From: Streptomyces laurentii
GTDB taxonomy: Bacteria; Actinomycetota; Actinomycetes; Streptomycetales; Streptomycetaceae
DNA length: 64,000 bases
Direction: 5' to 3'
Assembly: GCA_002355495.1 (NCBI GenBank)
Contig: AP017424.1
Span: 1,550,001-1,614,000 of the forward strand
The position numbers and the translations under genes are program-made. Under the pieces are notes generated by a model. It was not told the DNA's origin. It searched no databases and worked only from the letters and a program-made list of their open reading frames with translations. This document shows, one piece after another, positions 47,343-56,346 of the stretch; the stretch's first letter is position 1; the number at the start of each line of letters is the position of its first letter.

Positions 47343-50230
47343 GCGGACCTCCTCAGGGACACCAGGTCGGCCAGCTCGCGGTCGGTGAGTTCGGTGAGGG
47401 CGGCCTCGCCGGAGCCGAGGACGGCGTCGGCGAGGGCCCGCTTGGCGCGCAGCATCTCGTCGATGCGCTCCTCGACCGTGCCCTCGGTGATCATCCGGTG
47501 GACCTGCACCGGCCGGGTCTGCCCGATCCGGTACGCGCGGTCGGTGGCCTGCTCCTCGACGGCCGGGTTCCACCAGCGGTCGTAGTGGACGACATGACCG
47601 GCCCGGGTCAGGTTGAGGCCGGTGCCCGCGGCCTTCAGCGACAGCAGGAAGACGGGCACCTCGCCGTCCTGGAAACGGTCGACCATCCGCTCGCGCTCGG
47701 CGACCGGCGTACCGCCGTGCAGCAGCTGGGCGGCGATGCCCCGGCGGGCCAGGTGGCCGGCGAGCAGCCGGGCCATGGACACGTACTGCGTGAAGACGAG
47801 GACCGCACCGTCCTCGGCCACGATCGTGTCGAGGAGTTCGTCGAGCAGGGCGAGCTTGCCGGAGCGACCGGACAGCCGCGCGCCGTCCGCGGCCGGTTCG
47901 CCGAGGTACTGGGCGGGGTGGTTGCAGATCTGCTTGAGCGAGGTCAGCAGCTTCATGATCAGTCCGCGCCGGGCCATGCCCTCGGCGGCCTCGATCCGCG
48001 CCATCGTCTCGCGCACCTGCGCCTCGTAGAGCGACGCCTGCTCGCGGGTGAGCGGGACGGGGTGGTCGGACTCGGTCTTGGGCGGCAGCTCGGGGACGAT
48101 GCCCGGGTCGGACTTGCGGCGGCGCAGCAGGAACGGCCGGACGAGCCGGGCCAGCCGCTCGACCGCCTCCTCGTTCTCCACCTCCTCGCTGTTCTCGACG
48201 GCGCGGGCGTGCCGGGCGCGGAAGGCCTTGAGGGAGCCGAGCAGGCCGGGGGTGGTCCAGTCGAGGAGCGCCCACAGCTCGGAGAGGTTGTTCTCGACGG
48301 GGGTGCCGGTGAGGGCGACCCGGGCGGGCGCCCGCAGGGTGCGCAGCGCCTTGGCGGTCGCCGAGAAGGGGTTCTTGACGTGCTGCGCCTCGTCGGCGAC
48401 GACCATGCCCCACCGCTGCTCGGCGAGATGGGGCGCGCTGGTGCGCAGGGTGCCGTAGGTGGTGAGGACGAAGCCGCCCTCGTCGAGCCCGTCGAGGCTG
48501 CGGCCGGTGCCGTGGAAGCGGCGCACGGGCACGCCGGGGGCGAACCGCCGGATCTCCCGCTGCCAGTTGCCGAGCAGCGAGGCCGGGCAGACGACAAGGG
48601 TCGGGGCCGGGTGGGCGCGGCGCAGATGCAGGGCGATGAGGGTGACGGTCTTGCCGAGGCCCATGTCGTCGGCGAGGCAGCCGCCGAGGCCGAGGGAGGT
48701 CATGAGGTCGAGCCAGGCAAGGCCGCGCAGCTGGTAGTCACGCAACGTGGCGTCGAGGCCCGGCGGCGCGGGGACGGCCTCCGGTCCGAGGAGCAGCCGG
48801 TCGCGCAGGGTGGCGAGGGCGCCGACGGGCACGGCGGGGACGGTCTCGCCGTCGACCTCGGCGGATCCGGTGAGCGCGGCGGCGAGCGCGTCGACCGGCT
48901 CCAGCAGGCCCAGTTCGCGCTTGCGGGCCTTGCGGACGAGATCGGGGTCGACGACCACCCACTGGTCGCGGAGCCGGACGACGGGGCGGTGGGCCTCGGC
49001 GAGGGCGTCCATCTCGCGCGCGGTGAGCGGGTCGCCGTCGAGGGCGAGCTGCCAGTCGAAGCGGAGCAGCTCGGCGCTGTCGAAGAAGGACGTGCCGTCG
49101 GTCGCGGAACCGGGCGCGCTCTGCGCGGGGCGTACGACGGCGGAGGCCGACAGGGAACGGGCCAGGTCACGGGGCCAGTGCAGGGCGACTCCGGCGTCGG
49201 CGAGCCGGGCGGCGGCCGGGCCGAGCAGCTCGTACAGCTCCTCCTCGCGCAGCGGCAGCACATCGGGCACGTCCCGTTCGAGGAGACCGCCGAGGGGCGG
49301 CCAGACGCGGGCGGCCCGGCGCAGCGCGAGGACGGCGTCGACGCGGGCGCGGGGGCCGAAACTCTCGTCGCCCTCCCCGGCCCACAGGGCGGCCGCGTCG
49401 ACGACCAGGGTCGGGTCGGCGAGGCTGTGCACCTGGAGGAGCGCGGCGGCGACATGCCGCCCGCCGTCCTCCTCGGGATCCGTCCCTGCGGCGATCTCGG
49501 CCGGATCGGACGTGTCGAACAGCTCGAAGGCGGACAGGTCGAGCCGGAGCGAGACCCGTACGCCCGCGTCCATGCCGGCGGCGGCCTCGGCGGCCCAGGC
49601 ACGCGCGCGGGGCAGCCGCTGCGGCTCCCGCGCGGCGAACGCCGGACCGACCGCGTGCGGGGCGGCGGGGGTACGGGGCAGGGTGTCGGCGACGGCGTCC
49701 AGGAAGGCCCGGACCAGCGCCTCGGGCTCGGGCAGCCGCAGCGGGCCCCGGCCGGACACGGGGGTGGCGTGGGCCTCGTACGGCATGACGGAGGCGATCG
49801 CCCGCAGGTGGGCGATGTCGTCGGCGTCGAGCGGTCCGGCCCGCCAGGCGTCGTGATCGTCCGCGGTGAGACCGGGCAGCAGCCGCCCCCGGGCGACCAG
49901 GTGCAGCGCGTGCAGGGCGGCGGCGCCCCAGCAGACGGTGGCGGGGTGCGCGGCCGGGTGGTGGCGGGCGGCGGTCAGCGCGGGCAGGGCGGCGGCGACG
50001 GGCAGCAGCAGGGCGGGCACGGTCCGGCTCCGCGCCCCGGTGCCGTGCCGACGTACGACGGTCAGCTCGGCGCGCTCGGCCCCGGCGGGCAGCGCTGGGG
50101 CGCCCTCCTCGGGCAGCGGTCCGCCGTCGGGGGACCACAGGGCGATCCGGCCCTCGCGGGGCAGGGCGGCGGGCAGGAAGACGGCCGCGAGGCCGCCGGG
50201 GACGGTCCAGGCACTCCCGGTGTGCGGCAC
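47339..50230 (-). CDS. SNF2-family helicase (HelZ-like)
   Basis: 963 residues from GTG. The N-terminal ~450 residues are the SNF2-associated domain; then a bi-lobed ATPase with D-D-M-G-L-G-K-T (Walker A), V-V-A-D-E-A-Q (DExx), L-T-G-T-P-V-E-N, and Q-A-T-D-R-A-Y-R-I-G-Q in the second lobe. Related to bacterial RapA/HelZ proteins; predicted to translocate on dsDNA. Translation runs into the SWIM gene by a GTGA overlap. A PafBC-like promoter (50276-50298) and an AGGAGG site precede it. Confidence 0.92.
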   Translation of the reverse strand: MPHTGSAWTVPGGLAAVFLPAALPREGRIALWSPDGGPLPEEGAPALPAGAERAELTVVRRHGTGARSRTVPALLLPVAAALPALTAARHHPAAHPATVCWGAAALHALHLVARGRLLPGLTADDHDAWRAGPLDADDIAHLRAIASVMPYEAHATPVSGRGPLRLPEPEALVRAFLDAVADTLPRTPAAPHAVGPAFAAREPQRLPRARAWAAEAAAGMDAGVRVSLRLDLSAFELFDTSDPAEIAAGTDPEEDGGRHVAAALLQVHSLADPTLVVDAAALWAGEGDESFGPRARVDAVLALRRAARVWPPLGGLLERDVPDVLPLREEELYELLGPAAARLADAGVALHWPRDLARSLSASAVVRPAQSAPGSATDGTSFFDSAELLRFDWQLALDGDPLTAREMDALAEAHRPVVRLRDQWVVVDPDLVRKARKRELGLLEPVDALAAALTGSAEVDGETVPAVPVGALATLRDRLLLGPEAVPAPPGLDATLRDYQLRGLAWLDLMTSLGLGGCLADDMGLGKTVTLIALHLRRAHPAPTLVVCPASLLGNWQREIRRFAPGVPVRRFHGTGRSLDGLDEGGFVLTTYGTLRTSAPHLAEQRWGMVVADEAQHVKNPFSATAKALRTLRAPARVALTGTPVENNLSELWALLDWTTPGLLGSLKAFRARHARAVENSEEVENEEAVERLARLVRPFLLRRRKSDPGIVPELPPKTESDHPVPLTREQASLYEAQVRETMARIEAAEGMARRGLIMKLLTSLKQICNHPAQYLGEPAADGARLSGRSGKLALLDELLDTIVAEDGAVLVFTQYVSMARLLAGHLARRGIAAQLLHGGTPVAERERMVDRFQDGEVPVFLLSLKAAGTGLNLTRAGHVVHYDRWWNPAVEEQATDRAYRIGQTRPVQVHRMITEGTVEERIDEMLRAKRALADAVLGSGEAALTELTDRELADLVSLRRSA

Positions 50231-50275
50231 GCGCTCTCACCTCCTGGTCCGCGACGTGTTCCGACTGCACTCCCG

Positions 50276-50298
50276 ACCTTACGGGCGGGGTCCGACAA
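50276..50298 (-). promoter_or_regulatory. PafBC-like promoter of the SNF2/SWIM unit
   Basis: Minus strand TTGTCGGAC (50290-50298), 8 nt, TAAGGT (50276-50281). Keeps TTGTCRG and the 8-nt gap; the last two bases of the box differ. The start is 46 nt further on, with a ribosome-binding site. Confidence 0.55.
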
Positions 50299-50505
50299 CC
50301 GGGTCCCCCGGGCGGCCCAGCAGCGGGTGACACCCCGATCGGGGCGGGGGAGGGTGGCGGCAACGGGCGTCGGCCGGCACGCGCCCGCGCGGCCCGGGCC
50401 CGCGCCGGCCCCCGTTCCGCCCGGTCACGCCTTCCTGAACCGACCCGCCGCCCGACCCGCCGCCCGACCTGAACCGACCCGACCCGACAGACGAGGATTT
50501 CCGCC

Positions 50506-50838
50506 ATGTCCGTTCACCGGCGTCTCACGATCGCCACCGGGGCCGTCCTGCTCACGCTCGCCGTCTCGGGCTGCTCGGGCCTCGGCCGCAGCATGGTCGG
50601 CACGGTCTCGTACGAGACCGCGCACGACATCGAGGTGACGGTGACCAGCCCCGGGGTGCGGGGCTGCCACAAGCTGTCGCCGGGCGGCGCGACGCGGGTC
50701 CGGAACGCGACGCTGGTCGACATGCGGCTGTTCCGGACCCGCGACTGCCGGGGCCCGAACACGTACGTGGCGACCCGGACCTCCGACCAGATCGCGCCGG
50801 GCACCCTGACCTGGCGCAGCTACAGCGTCGTGCACTGA
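50506..50838 (+). CDS. Small lipoprotein of unknown function
   Basis: 110 residues. Signal with lipobox V-S-G-C at about residues 20-23, followed by a compact C-terminal part (G-V-R-G-C-H-K-L-S-P-G-G-A and R-D-C-R-G-P-N, cysteines may form a disulfide). No recognised domain. GAGGA lies 11 nt before the ATG. Its TGA and that of the opposing methyltransferase both lie inside one hairpin. Confidence 0.75.
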   Translation: MSVHRRLTIATGAVLLTLAVSGCSGLGRSMVGTVSYETAHDIEVTVTSPGVRGCHKLSPGGATRVRNATLVDMRLFRTRDCRGPNTYVATRTSDQIAPGTLTWRSYSVVH

Positions 50839-50873
50839 TCCCGGCGGAGGACCGGGCGGCCCGGCGGGATCAG
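50835..50873. terminator. Hairpin containing both stop codons
   Basis: Perfect 8-bp CTGATCCC / GGGATCAG (50835-50842, 50866-50873), carrying the TGA of the lipoprotein on one arm and that of the methyltransferase on the other, 23-nt loop with further GC pairing. Confidence 0.5.
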
Positions 50874-51586
50874 CGGGGGCGGGCGGCCAGCCAGGTGCCG
50901 TCGTCGGTCAGATAGCCGTCGAAGGCCAGCCCGGCCTCGGCGAGGTACCCCTCCAGGGCCTCGGCGGTCAGCGGCCGGGACAGGAAGGTCTGGGTCCATC
51001 GGGCGTCCGGGAAGACGTACTCGGCGTGCACGGAGTTCACGCCCTCCCCCACCGGCTCCGCCGACACGATCCGTACCGTGTAGCCGGCCGGGTCGTGGCG
51101 CTCGCGCGGCAGATCGGTGTGCCAGTCGGCGCCCTCGCGCTGGATCAGGACCCGCCCGTCGTCCTTCACATGGCGCCGGCACGTCTCCAGCAGGGCCTGC
51201 CGTCCCCCGGCGTCGGCCGTGTGCACCAGGAACGAGCCGAGCACGACCGCGTCGAACGTCCGCGGCAGGTCCAGGTCCTCGATCGAACTGAGCACGGTCT
51301 CGGCCCCCGGCGCGCACTCGCCGACCGCCTCCAGCATCTCGGCGGACTCGTCCACGGCCGTCACGGCGAAGCCGCGCTCGACGAGCGGCCTGGTCACCCG
51401 GCCCGCGCCGCTGCCCAGTTCGAGGAGGGTCGCGCCGGCCGGCACGGCGGCCCCGATGACGTCCGGCTCGGTGCCGGCGCCCAGCCGCCGGTACAGCTCG
51501 ACGGCGCAGCCGTCCGGGGTGATCGCGCCGGGTCCGGTGCCCTCGTGGCCCTCCCGGGTCCGCTGGAGGTTCCCGTCCTCGCTCAT
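50870..51586 (-). CDS. SAM-dependent methyltransferase
   Basis: 238 residues. Motif I L-L-E-L-G-S-G-A-G-R-V, V-T-A-V-D-E-S-A-E-M-L after beta 2, and a post-motif L-P-R-T-F-D-A-V-V-L-G-S-F. Class I fold with no recognised target. ATG at 51586; the open frame further upstream has no sense. Confidence 0.82.
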   Translation of the reverse strand: MSEDGNLQRTREGHEGTGPGAITPDGCAVELYRRLGAGTEPDVIGAAVPAGATLLELGSGAGRVTRPLVERGFAVTAVDESAEMLEAVGECAPGAETVLSSIEDLDLPRTFDAVVLGSFLVHTADAGGRQALLETCRRHVKDDGRVLIQREGADWHTDLPRERHDPAGYTVRIVSAEPVGEGVNSVHAEYVFPDARWTQTFLSRPLTAEALEGYLAEAGLAFDGYLTDDGTWLAARPR

Positions 51587-51704
51587 GCCCTCACGTCCTC
51601 TCGTCGTCGCCCCGCCGCCGCTCGGCGGGGGCTTTCGGATCGTGCGCCGCGGGTGGATCCTGGAAGAGCCTTCGGGGGTCGGCCCACCCGGGAGATGCGA
51701 AGTG

Positions 51705-51977
51705 ATGATGCGTACGGGGAGTGAACCGGCGACCGCGCGCAGCACGCTGCGGCTGCGCTTCTGGCTGAGCCTGTGGGGAATGCTGTGGGCCGCCTTCGGT
51801 GCGACGGTGTTCGCGCTGTTCGGCGCGGTGGGGTGGTCGGCGGCGTGCGGGGTGCTGTTCCTGGTGGCCGCCGTGGACATGACCCTGGTGATCCGCCATC
51901 TCCGGCAGGGCCCGCACTGGCAGCCGGGACGGGACGTCCCGCCGTACGAACCGGATCGCGGCGGCCGGAAACGCTGA
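51705..51977 (+). CDS. DUF6343-type small membrane protein
   Basis: 90 residues: M-M-R-T-G-S-E-P-A-T-A-R-S-T-L-R-L-R-F-W-L, then two hydrophobic helices (about 21-41 and 46-64) and a polar tail R-Q-G-P-H-W-Q-P-G-R-D-V-P-P-Y-E-P. Matches a short streptomycete family (DUF6343, named from memory). Several start codons lie together (GTG 51702, ATG 51705, 51708). Function unknown. Confidence 0.65.
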   Translation: MMRTGSEPATARSTLRLRFWLSLWGMLWAAFGATVFALFGAVGWSAACGVLFLVAAVDMTLVIRHLRQGPHWQPGRDVPPYEPDRGGRKR

Positions 51978-52054
51978 CCGGAGACGCCGAGGACGGCATC
52001 ACGCCGAGGACGACGCGCGGCCCGGCCCCGGTCGCGGGGCGGGCGCCCATCGCC

Positions 52055-52528
52055 CTACTCCCCCGTCGCTCCGCTCTCCCCCGCTTCTCTGCCCTCTCCC
52101 GCCTCGCGCTTCTCCCCGGCCTCGCGCTTCTCCCCGGCCCCGCTCTTCTCCCCGGCCCCGCCCATCGCCGGACCGAAGCGGGCCGCCTCCAGGTACTCGG
52201 GCTTGGGGTCGAGGGCGGCGGCCAGGCGGAAGTGACGGGTCGCCTGGTCGGGGCGGCCGGCGCGCTGGTACGTACGGGCGAGCGCGAAGTGGGCGAAGGC
52301 GTTGTCCGGCTCCCGCTCCAGGACCAGCTCGAATTCCAGCTCGGCCGGGCGGAGTTGCGCGGCGGCGAAGAAGGCGCGGGCGCGCAGCAGCCGGGCCGCG
52401 GTGTTCTCGGGATGGGCGGCGATCACCGAGTCGAGCAGTTTGACCGCGCCCCGCGGGTCACGGGCGGCGAGCAGCTGCTCGGCGGCGCGGTAGTCGATGA
52501 CGTGGGTCTGCGGATCCCTCTCGGCCAC
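52055..52528 (-). CDS. TPR-repeat protein with AGEKRE tail
   Basis: 157 residues. Three tetratricopeptide repeats (about 10-112: A-A-R-D-P-R-G-A-V-K-L-L, A-R-L-L-R-A-R-A-F-F, A-F-A-H-F-A-L-A-R-T-Y-Q-R-A-G-R) followed by a C-terminal tail with about five A-G-E-K-R-E-like units coded by 18-bp tandem repeats. Short TPR proteins act as protein-binding scaffolds; the partner is unknown. Confidence 0.78.
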   Translation of the reverse strand: MAERDPQTHVIDYRAAEQLLAARDPRGAVKLLDSVIAAHPENTAARLLRARAFFAAAQLRPAELEFELVLEREPDNAFAHFALARTYQRAGRPDQATRHFRLAAALDPKPEYLEAARFGPAMGGAGEKSGAGEKREAGEKREAGEGREAGESGATGE

Positions 52529-52606
52529 GACGGCGGCTCCTTCCCTCGCTTCGGCGGTTCAACAGCCGGCACGGCGGCCGTATTCCGCGCGGGAACCCCG
52601 TCCCCC

Positions 52607-52645
52607 GGTGGGGTATTCCCTCGCGGACGTCATGCCTACCCCACC
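52607..52645 (-). terminator. Weak hairpin downstream of coaE
   Basis: 9-bp stem GGTGGGGTA / TACCCCACC (52607-52615, 52637-52645), 21-nt loop, 46 nt past the coaE stop. Confidence 0.35.
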
Positions 52646-52691
52646 CATGGGGTGTTCACGGCCCGCGAGGCGTTCCGAACCTACGGGGCGG

Positions 52692-53315
52692 TCACGGCGT
52701 GCCGGGCCGCGAGGCGGCTTCGGCGGCCCGCCGCACCAGCTCCTGCCACACCTCGCGCACCTGGGGCTCCAGCTTCTCCAGGGGGCCGTCGTTGTCGACG
52801 AGGAGGTCGGCGACGGCGCGCCGCTGGGCGCGGGTGGCCTGGGCGGACATCCGGGCGCGGGCGTCGGCCTCGGTCATGCCGCGCAGCCGGACGAGCCGGT
52901 CCAGCTGGGTCTCGGGTGACGCGTCCACGACGACGACCAGGTCGTAGAGGGGGGCGAGGCCGTTCTCGGTGAGCAGCGGTACGTCGTGGACGACGACGTC
53001 GCCGGGTCCTGCCTGGCTCTCGAGCGCGGCGGAGCGGGCGCCGACGAGGGGGTGGACGATGGCGTTCAGCGCGGCGAGGCGCCCGGCGTCGTGGAAGACG
53101 ATGGCGCCGAGCCCGGGCCGGTCCAGCGCGCCCTCGGGCGTGAGGATCTCCGGGCCGAACTCCGCGACGACCGCCGCGAGCCCGGGCGTGCCGGGCTCCA
53201 CGACCTCTCGGGCGATCCGATCGGCGTCGATCAGGACTGCTCCGTACGAGACGAGCAGCCGGGAGACTTCGCTCTTGCCGGCGCCGATGCCGCCGGTCAA
53301 ACCTACCTTCAGCAT
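52692..53315 (-). CDS. coaE: Dephospho-CoA kinase
   Basis: Last step of coenzyme A synthesis. 207 residues. P-loop [12 protein letters not shown] at the N-terminus, D-A-D-R-I-A-R, H-P-L-V and [10 protein letters not shown]. The ATG at 53315 gives the family N-terminus; an open frame upstream is spurious. On the same strand as the PAC2 gene upstream (32-nt gap). Confidence 0.95.
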   Translation of the reverse strand: MLKVGLTGGIGAGKSEVSRLLVSYGAVLIDADRIAREVVEPGTPGLAAVVAEFGPEILTPEGALDRPGLGAIVFHDAGRLAALNAIVHPLVGARSAALESQAGPGDVVVHDVPLLTENGLAPLYDLVVVVDASPETQLDRLVRLRGMTEADARARMSAQATRAQRRAVADLLVDNDGPLEKLEPQVREVWQELVRRAAEAASRPGTP

Positions 53316-53346
53316 GAGCGGCAGCTTAGATCGCGCCGCCGGGTGG

Positions 53347-54285
53347 CTACGCGTCGCCCTCCCGTTCCGCGAGGAAACGCTCGAACTCGCGGCCCAGCTC
53401 GTCGGCGGAGGGAAGGTCGGCCGGTTCGGCGACGAGGCTGCCGCGGGTCTCGGCGCCCGCCGCCGCGTCGTACTGGTGCTCAAGACCCTGGACGAGGGCG
53501 GTCAGCTCCTCATCGCCCTCGCCGATCTGCCGCTCGATCTCGGTCTGGGTGCGCCGGGCCTCCGTGCGCAGGGCGTGCGCGACGCCGGGCAGGACCAGGC
53601 CGGTGGCGGCTGTGACGGCCTCCAGGGCGGTCAGGGCGGCGTCCGGGTACGGGGAGCGGGCCACGTAGTGCGGGACGTGGGCGGCGACGCCGAGGGTGTC
53701 GACGCCGGCCTCGGTGAGGCGGTACTCGATGAGGGACTCGGCGCTGCCGGGCACCTGGGCCTCGTCGAAGGGGCTGCGGTGGCCGGGCATGAGGTCGGTG
53801 CGGCTGCCGTGCGGGGTGAGGCCGACGGGACGGGTGTGCGGGACGCCCATCGGGATGCCGTGGAAGTTGACGGCGAGGCGGACGCCGAGGCGCTCGACGA
53901 TCTGACGGACGGCCGCGGCGAAGCGCTCCCACTCGACGTCCGGCTCGGGGCCGGACAGCAGCAGGAACGGCGCGCCGGTGGCGTCCTGGACCAGCCGGAC
54001 CTCCAGGACCGGGGTGTCGTACGCGGTCCAGCGGTCGCGGCGGAAGGTCAGCAGGGGGCGCCGGGCCCGGTAGTCCACGAGCCGGTCGTGGTCGAAGCGG
54101 GCCACGACCTGGTGGGGCAGGGTGTCGAGCAGCCGGTCGACGATCTGCTCGCCGGTCTCACCGGCGTCGATGTAGCCGTCGAAGTGGTAGAGCATGACCA
54201 GCCCGGCCGACTCCTGCGCCAGGGCCACGTCGACCACGGCGAGACCCTTCCGGTCCCATTCGTACAAATCCTGGGGATCAAGCAC
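53347..54285 (-). CDS. PAC2-family protein
   Basis: 312 residues from GTG (GAGGAGG 10 nt before it). A PAC2 (proteasome assembly chaperone-like, ATP-grasp-related) domain: [28 protein letters not shown], and G-V-A-A-H-V-P-H-Y. The last ~70 residues are a helical acidic extension. Actinobacteria have proteasomes, but a chaperone role is not established here. Confidence 0.85.
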   Translation of the reverse strand: MLDPQDLYEWDRKGLAVVDVALAQESAGLVMLYHFDGYIDAGETGEQIVDRLLDTLPHQVVARFDHDRLVDYRARRPLLTFRRDRWTAYDTPVLEVRLVQDATGAPFLLLSGPEPDVEWERFAAAVRQIVERLGVRLAVNFHGIPMGVPHTRPVGLTPHGSRTDLMPGHRSPFDEAQVPGSAESLIEYRLTEAGVDTLGVAAHVPHYVARSPYPDAALTALEAVTAATGLVLPGVAHALRTEARRTQTEIERQIGEGDEELTALVQGLEHQYDAAAGAETRGSLVAEPADLPSADELGREFERFLAEREGDA

Positions 54286-54406
54286 GATTTCCGCTCCTCC
54301 TCGCGTTCTACCACCACAACGCCTTCCGACACACCGTCATTCCCCGGGCCCGGGAATCACCCCGGATCCCCCGAGGCCCGGAGCCGCCGGACCCCGGGGA
54401 ACGGGC

Positions 54407-54440
54407 GAGGCCCGCCTCCCCCGAAGGGGAGACGGGCCTC
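54407..54440 (-). terminator. rpsA terminator
   Basis: 8-bp GAGGCCCG / CGGGCCTC (54407-54414, 54433-54440) and an inner 6-bp CTCCCC / GGGGAG (54416-54421, 54426-54431) stem with a C/A mismatch between them and a CGAA loop; 37 nt past the stop. Confidence 0.75.
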
Positions 54441-54477
54441 GTACTCGCTACAGGAGCGGGTCAGCGGGTGAGCTGGT

Positions 54478-55986
54478 TCAGCTCTGGCCGCCGGCCAGCT
54501 TCTCGCGCAGGGCGGCAAGCGCCTCGTCCGACGCCAGGGCGCCGGCGTTGTCGTCCGACTCCGAGGAGTAGGAGCCACCCGACACGCCCGCCGGGGCACC
54601 GGCCGGAGCGGCGGCGCCACCCTCGGCAGCGGCGGCCTCGTCGGCCTCGCGGGACTTGATGACCTGAGCCTGGTGCTGCTCGAAGCGCTGCTGCGCCTCG
54701 GCGTACTGGGTCTCCCAGGCCTCGCGCTGGGTCTCGTAGCCCTCGAGCCAGTCGTTGGTCTCGGGGTCGAAGCCCTCGGGGTAGATGTAGTTGCCCTGGT
54801 CGTCGTACGACGCGGCCATGCCGTACAGGGTCGGGTCGAACTCGACCGAGGCCGGGTCGGCACCGAAGGACTCGTTGGCCTGCTTCAGCGAGAGGCTGAT
54901 GCGACGACGCTCGAGGTCGATGTCGATGACCTTGACGAAGATCTCGTCGTTGACCTGGACGACCTGCTCCGGGATCTCCACGTGGCGCTCGGCCAGCTCG
55001 GAGATGTGGACCAGACCCTCGATGCCCTCGTCCACGCGGACGAACGCACCGAACGGAACCAGCTTGGTGACCTTACCCGGAACGACCTGGCCGATCTGGT
55101 GGGTACGGGCGAACTGCTGCCACGGGTCCTCCTGGGTCGCCTTCAGCGACAGGGAGACGCGCTCGCGGTCCATGTCCACGTCGAGAACCTCGACGGTGAC
55201 CTCCTGGCCGACCTCGACAACCTCGGACGGGTGGTCGATGTGCTTCCAGGACAGCTCGGAGACGTGAACCAGACCGTCGACGCCACCCAGGTCCACGAAG
55301 GCACCGAAGTTGACGATCGAGGACACGACGCCGGAGCGGACCTGACCCTTCTGGAGGGTCGTGAGGAACGTCTGGCGGACCTCGGACTGGGTCTGCTCGA
55401 GCCAGGCACGGCGGGACAGGACCACGTTGTTGCGGTTCTTGTCCAGCTCGATGATCTTCGCCTCGAGCTCCTTGCCCACGTAGGGCTGGAGGTCGCGGAC
55501 ACGGCGCATCTCGACCAGGGAGGCCGGAAGGAAGCCGCGGAGGCCGATGTCGAGGATGAGACCACCCTTGACGACCTCGATGACGGTACCGGTGACGATG
55601 CCGTCCTCTTCCTTGATCTTCTCGATGGTGCCCCAGGCGCGCTCGTACTGGGCACGCTTCTTCGAGAGGATCAGGCGGCCTTCCTTGTCCTCCTTCTGGA
55701 GAACCAGGGCCTCGATCTCGTCGCCGACCTTGACGACCTCGTTCGGGTCGACGTCGTGCTTGATCGAGAGCTCGCGGCTCGGGATGACACCTTCGGTCTT
55801 GTAACCGATGTCGAGCAGGACCTCGTCCCGGTCGACCTTCACGATGACGCCGTCGACGATGTCGCCGTCGTTGAAGTACTTGATCGTCTCGTCGATCGCG
55901 GCGAGGAAGGCTTCCTCGTTACCGATGTCGTTGACCGCAACCTGCGGGGTGGTGCTGGTGGCGGTGGTCTCGGTGCTGCTCGTCAT
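54478..55986 (-). CDS. rpsA: 30S ribosomal protein S1
   Basis: mRNA-binding ribosomal protein, 502 residues. Four S1 motifs in sequence (about 38-107, 124-188, 209-277, 294-363, e.g. G-A-F-V-D-L-G-G-V-D-G-L-V-H-V-S-E-L), then a Gln/Glu- and Ala/Gly-rich C-terminal tail. Actinobacterial S1 is shorter than the six-domain enterobacterial one. The ATG at 55986 gives the family N-terminus; upstream in-frame codons are spurious. A strong promoter with a ~190-nt leader stands upstream; the leader may hold autoregulation (inference). Confidence 0.96.
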   Translation of the reverse strand: MTSSTETTATSTTPQVAVNDIGNEEAFLAAIDETIKYFNDGDIVDGVIVKVDRDEVLLDIGYKTEGVIPSRELSIKHDVDPNEVVKVGDEIEALVLQKEDKEGRLILSKKRAQYERAWGTIEKIKEEDGIVTGTVIEVVKGGLILDIGLRGFLPASLVEMRRVRDLQPYVGKELEAKIIELDKNRNNVVLSRRAWLEQTQSEVRQTFLTTLQKGQVRSGVVSSIVNFGAFVDLGGVDGLVHVSELSWKHIDHPSEVVEVGQEVTVEVLDVDMDRERVSLSLKATQEDPWQQFARTHQIGQVVPGKVTKLVPFGAFVRVDEGIEGLVHISELAERHVEIPEQVVQVNDEIFVKVIDIDLERRRISLSLKQANESFGADPASVEFDPTLYGMAASYDDQGNYIYPEGFDPETNDWLEGYETQREAWETQYAEAQQRFEQHQAQVIKSREADEAAAAEGGAAAPAGAPAGVSGGSYSSESDDNAGALASDEALAALREKLAGGQS

Positions 55987-56346
55987 GTGGGAAAGGGCTC
56001 CGGTACGGACATTGAAGTCGTAGGTACTGCTACGCCGAGAGCCCGTATCGCACTGAAGAAGCCGGACGACCAAGGAAGCGCCGTTCCCGAAGAACGGGAG
56101 CGCCTCGAAAACCGAGGGGACATACAACAGATGCGAGCGCGGCCTGCTCTGTCTGAGGCGCGCAGGCCCGCAGCGCAACCTTTAGCATACGGGGACGGCC
56201 GGACAGGGTCAATGCGCGAAGCGCACACCAGGGGCGGGTCGCCTCATATCCGGCGCAACTCACGTCACCCCAGGCCCTCCTGGCCCTGGAAAGCCGTGTC
56301 GCGCCACGCGCCATGGCTCTGAGCGCAAACTACATCGACGGGCGAG
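55987..56346. other. 360-nt divergent region between rpsA and a methyltransferase
   Basis: Contains the rpsA promoter (56184-56212) and its ~190-nt untranslated leader (55987-56176), and on the other side the 5' region of the methyltransferase gene. No additional gene seen. Confidence 0.6.
56184..56212 (-). promoter_or_regulatory. rpsA promoter
   Basis: Minus strand TTGACC (56207-56212), 17-nt spacer, TATGCT (56184-56189). Among the best vegetative-type promoters in the window. Confidence 0.7.

Noticed and set aside
45485..50298. SNF2/SWIM/small-protein group as a phage-defence (DISARM-like) island
   Set aside because: No methyltransferase, PLD or DUF1998 partner adjoining, and SNF2-SWIM pairs are housekeeping in actinobacteria as far as known.
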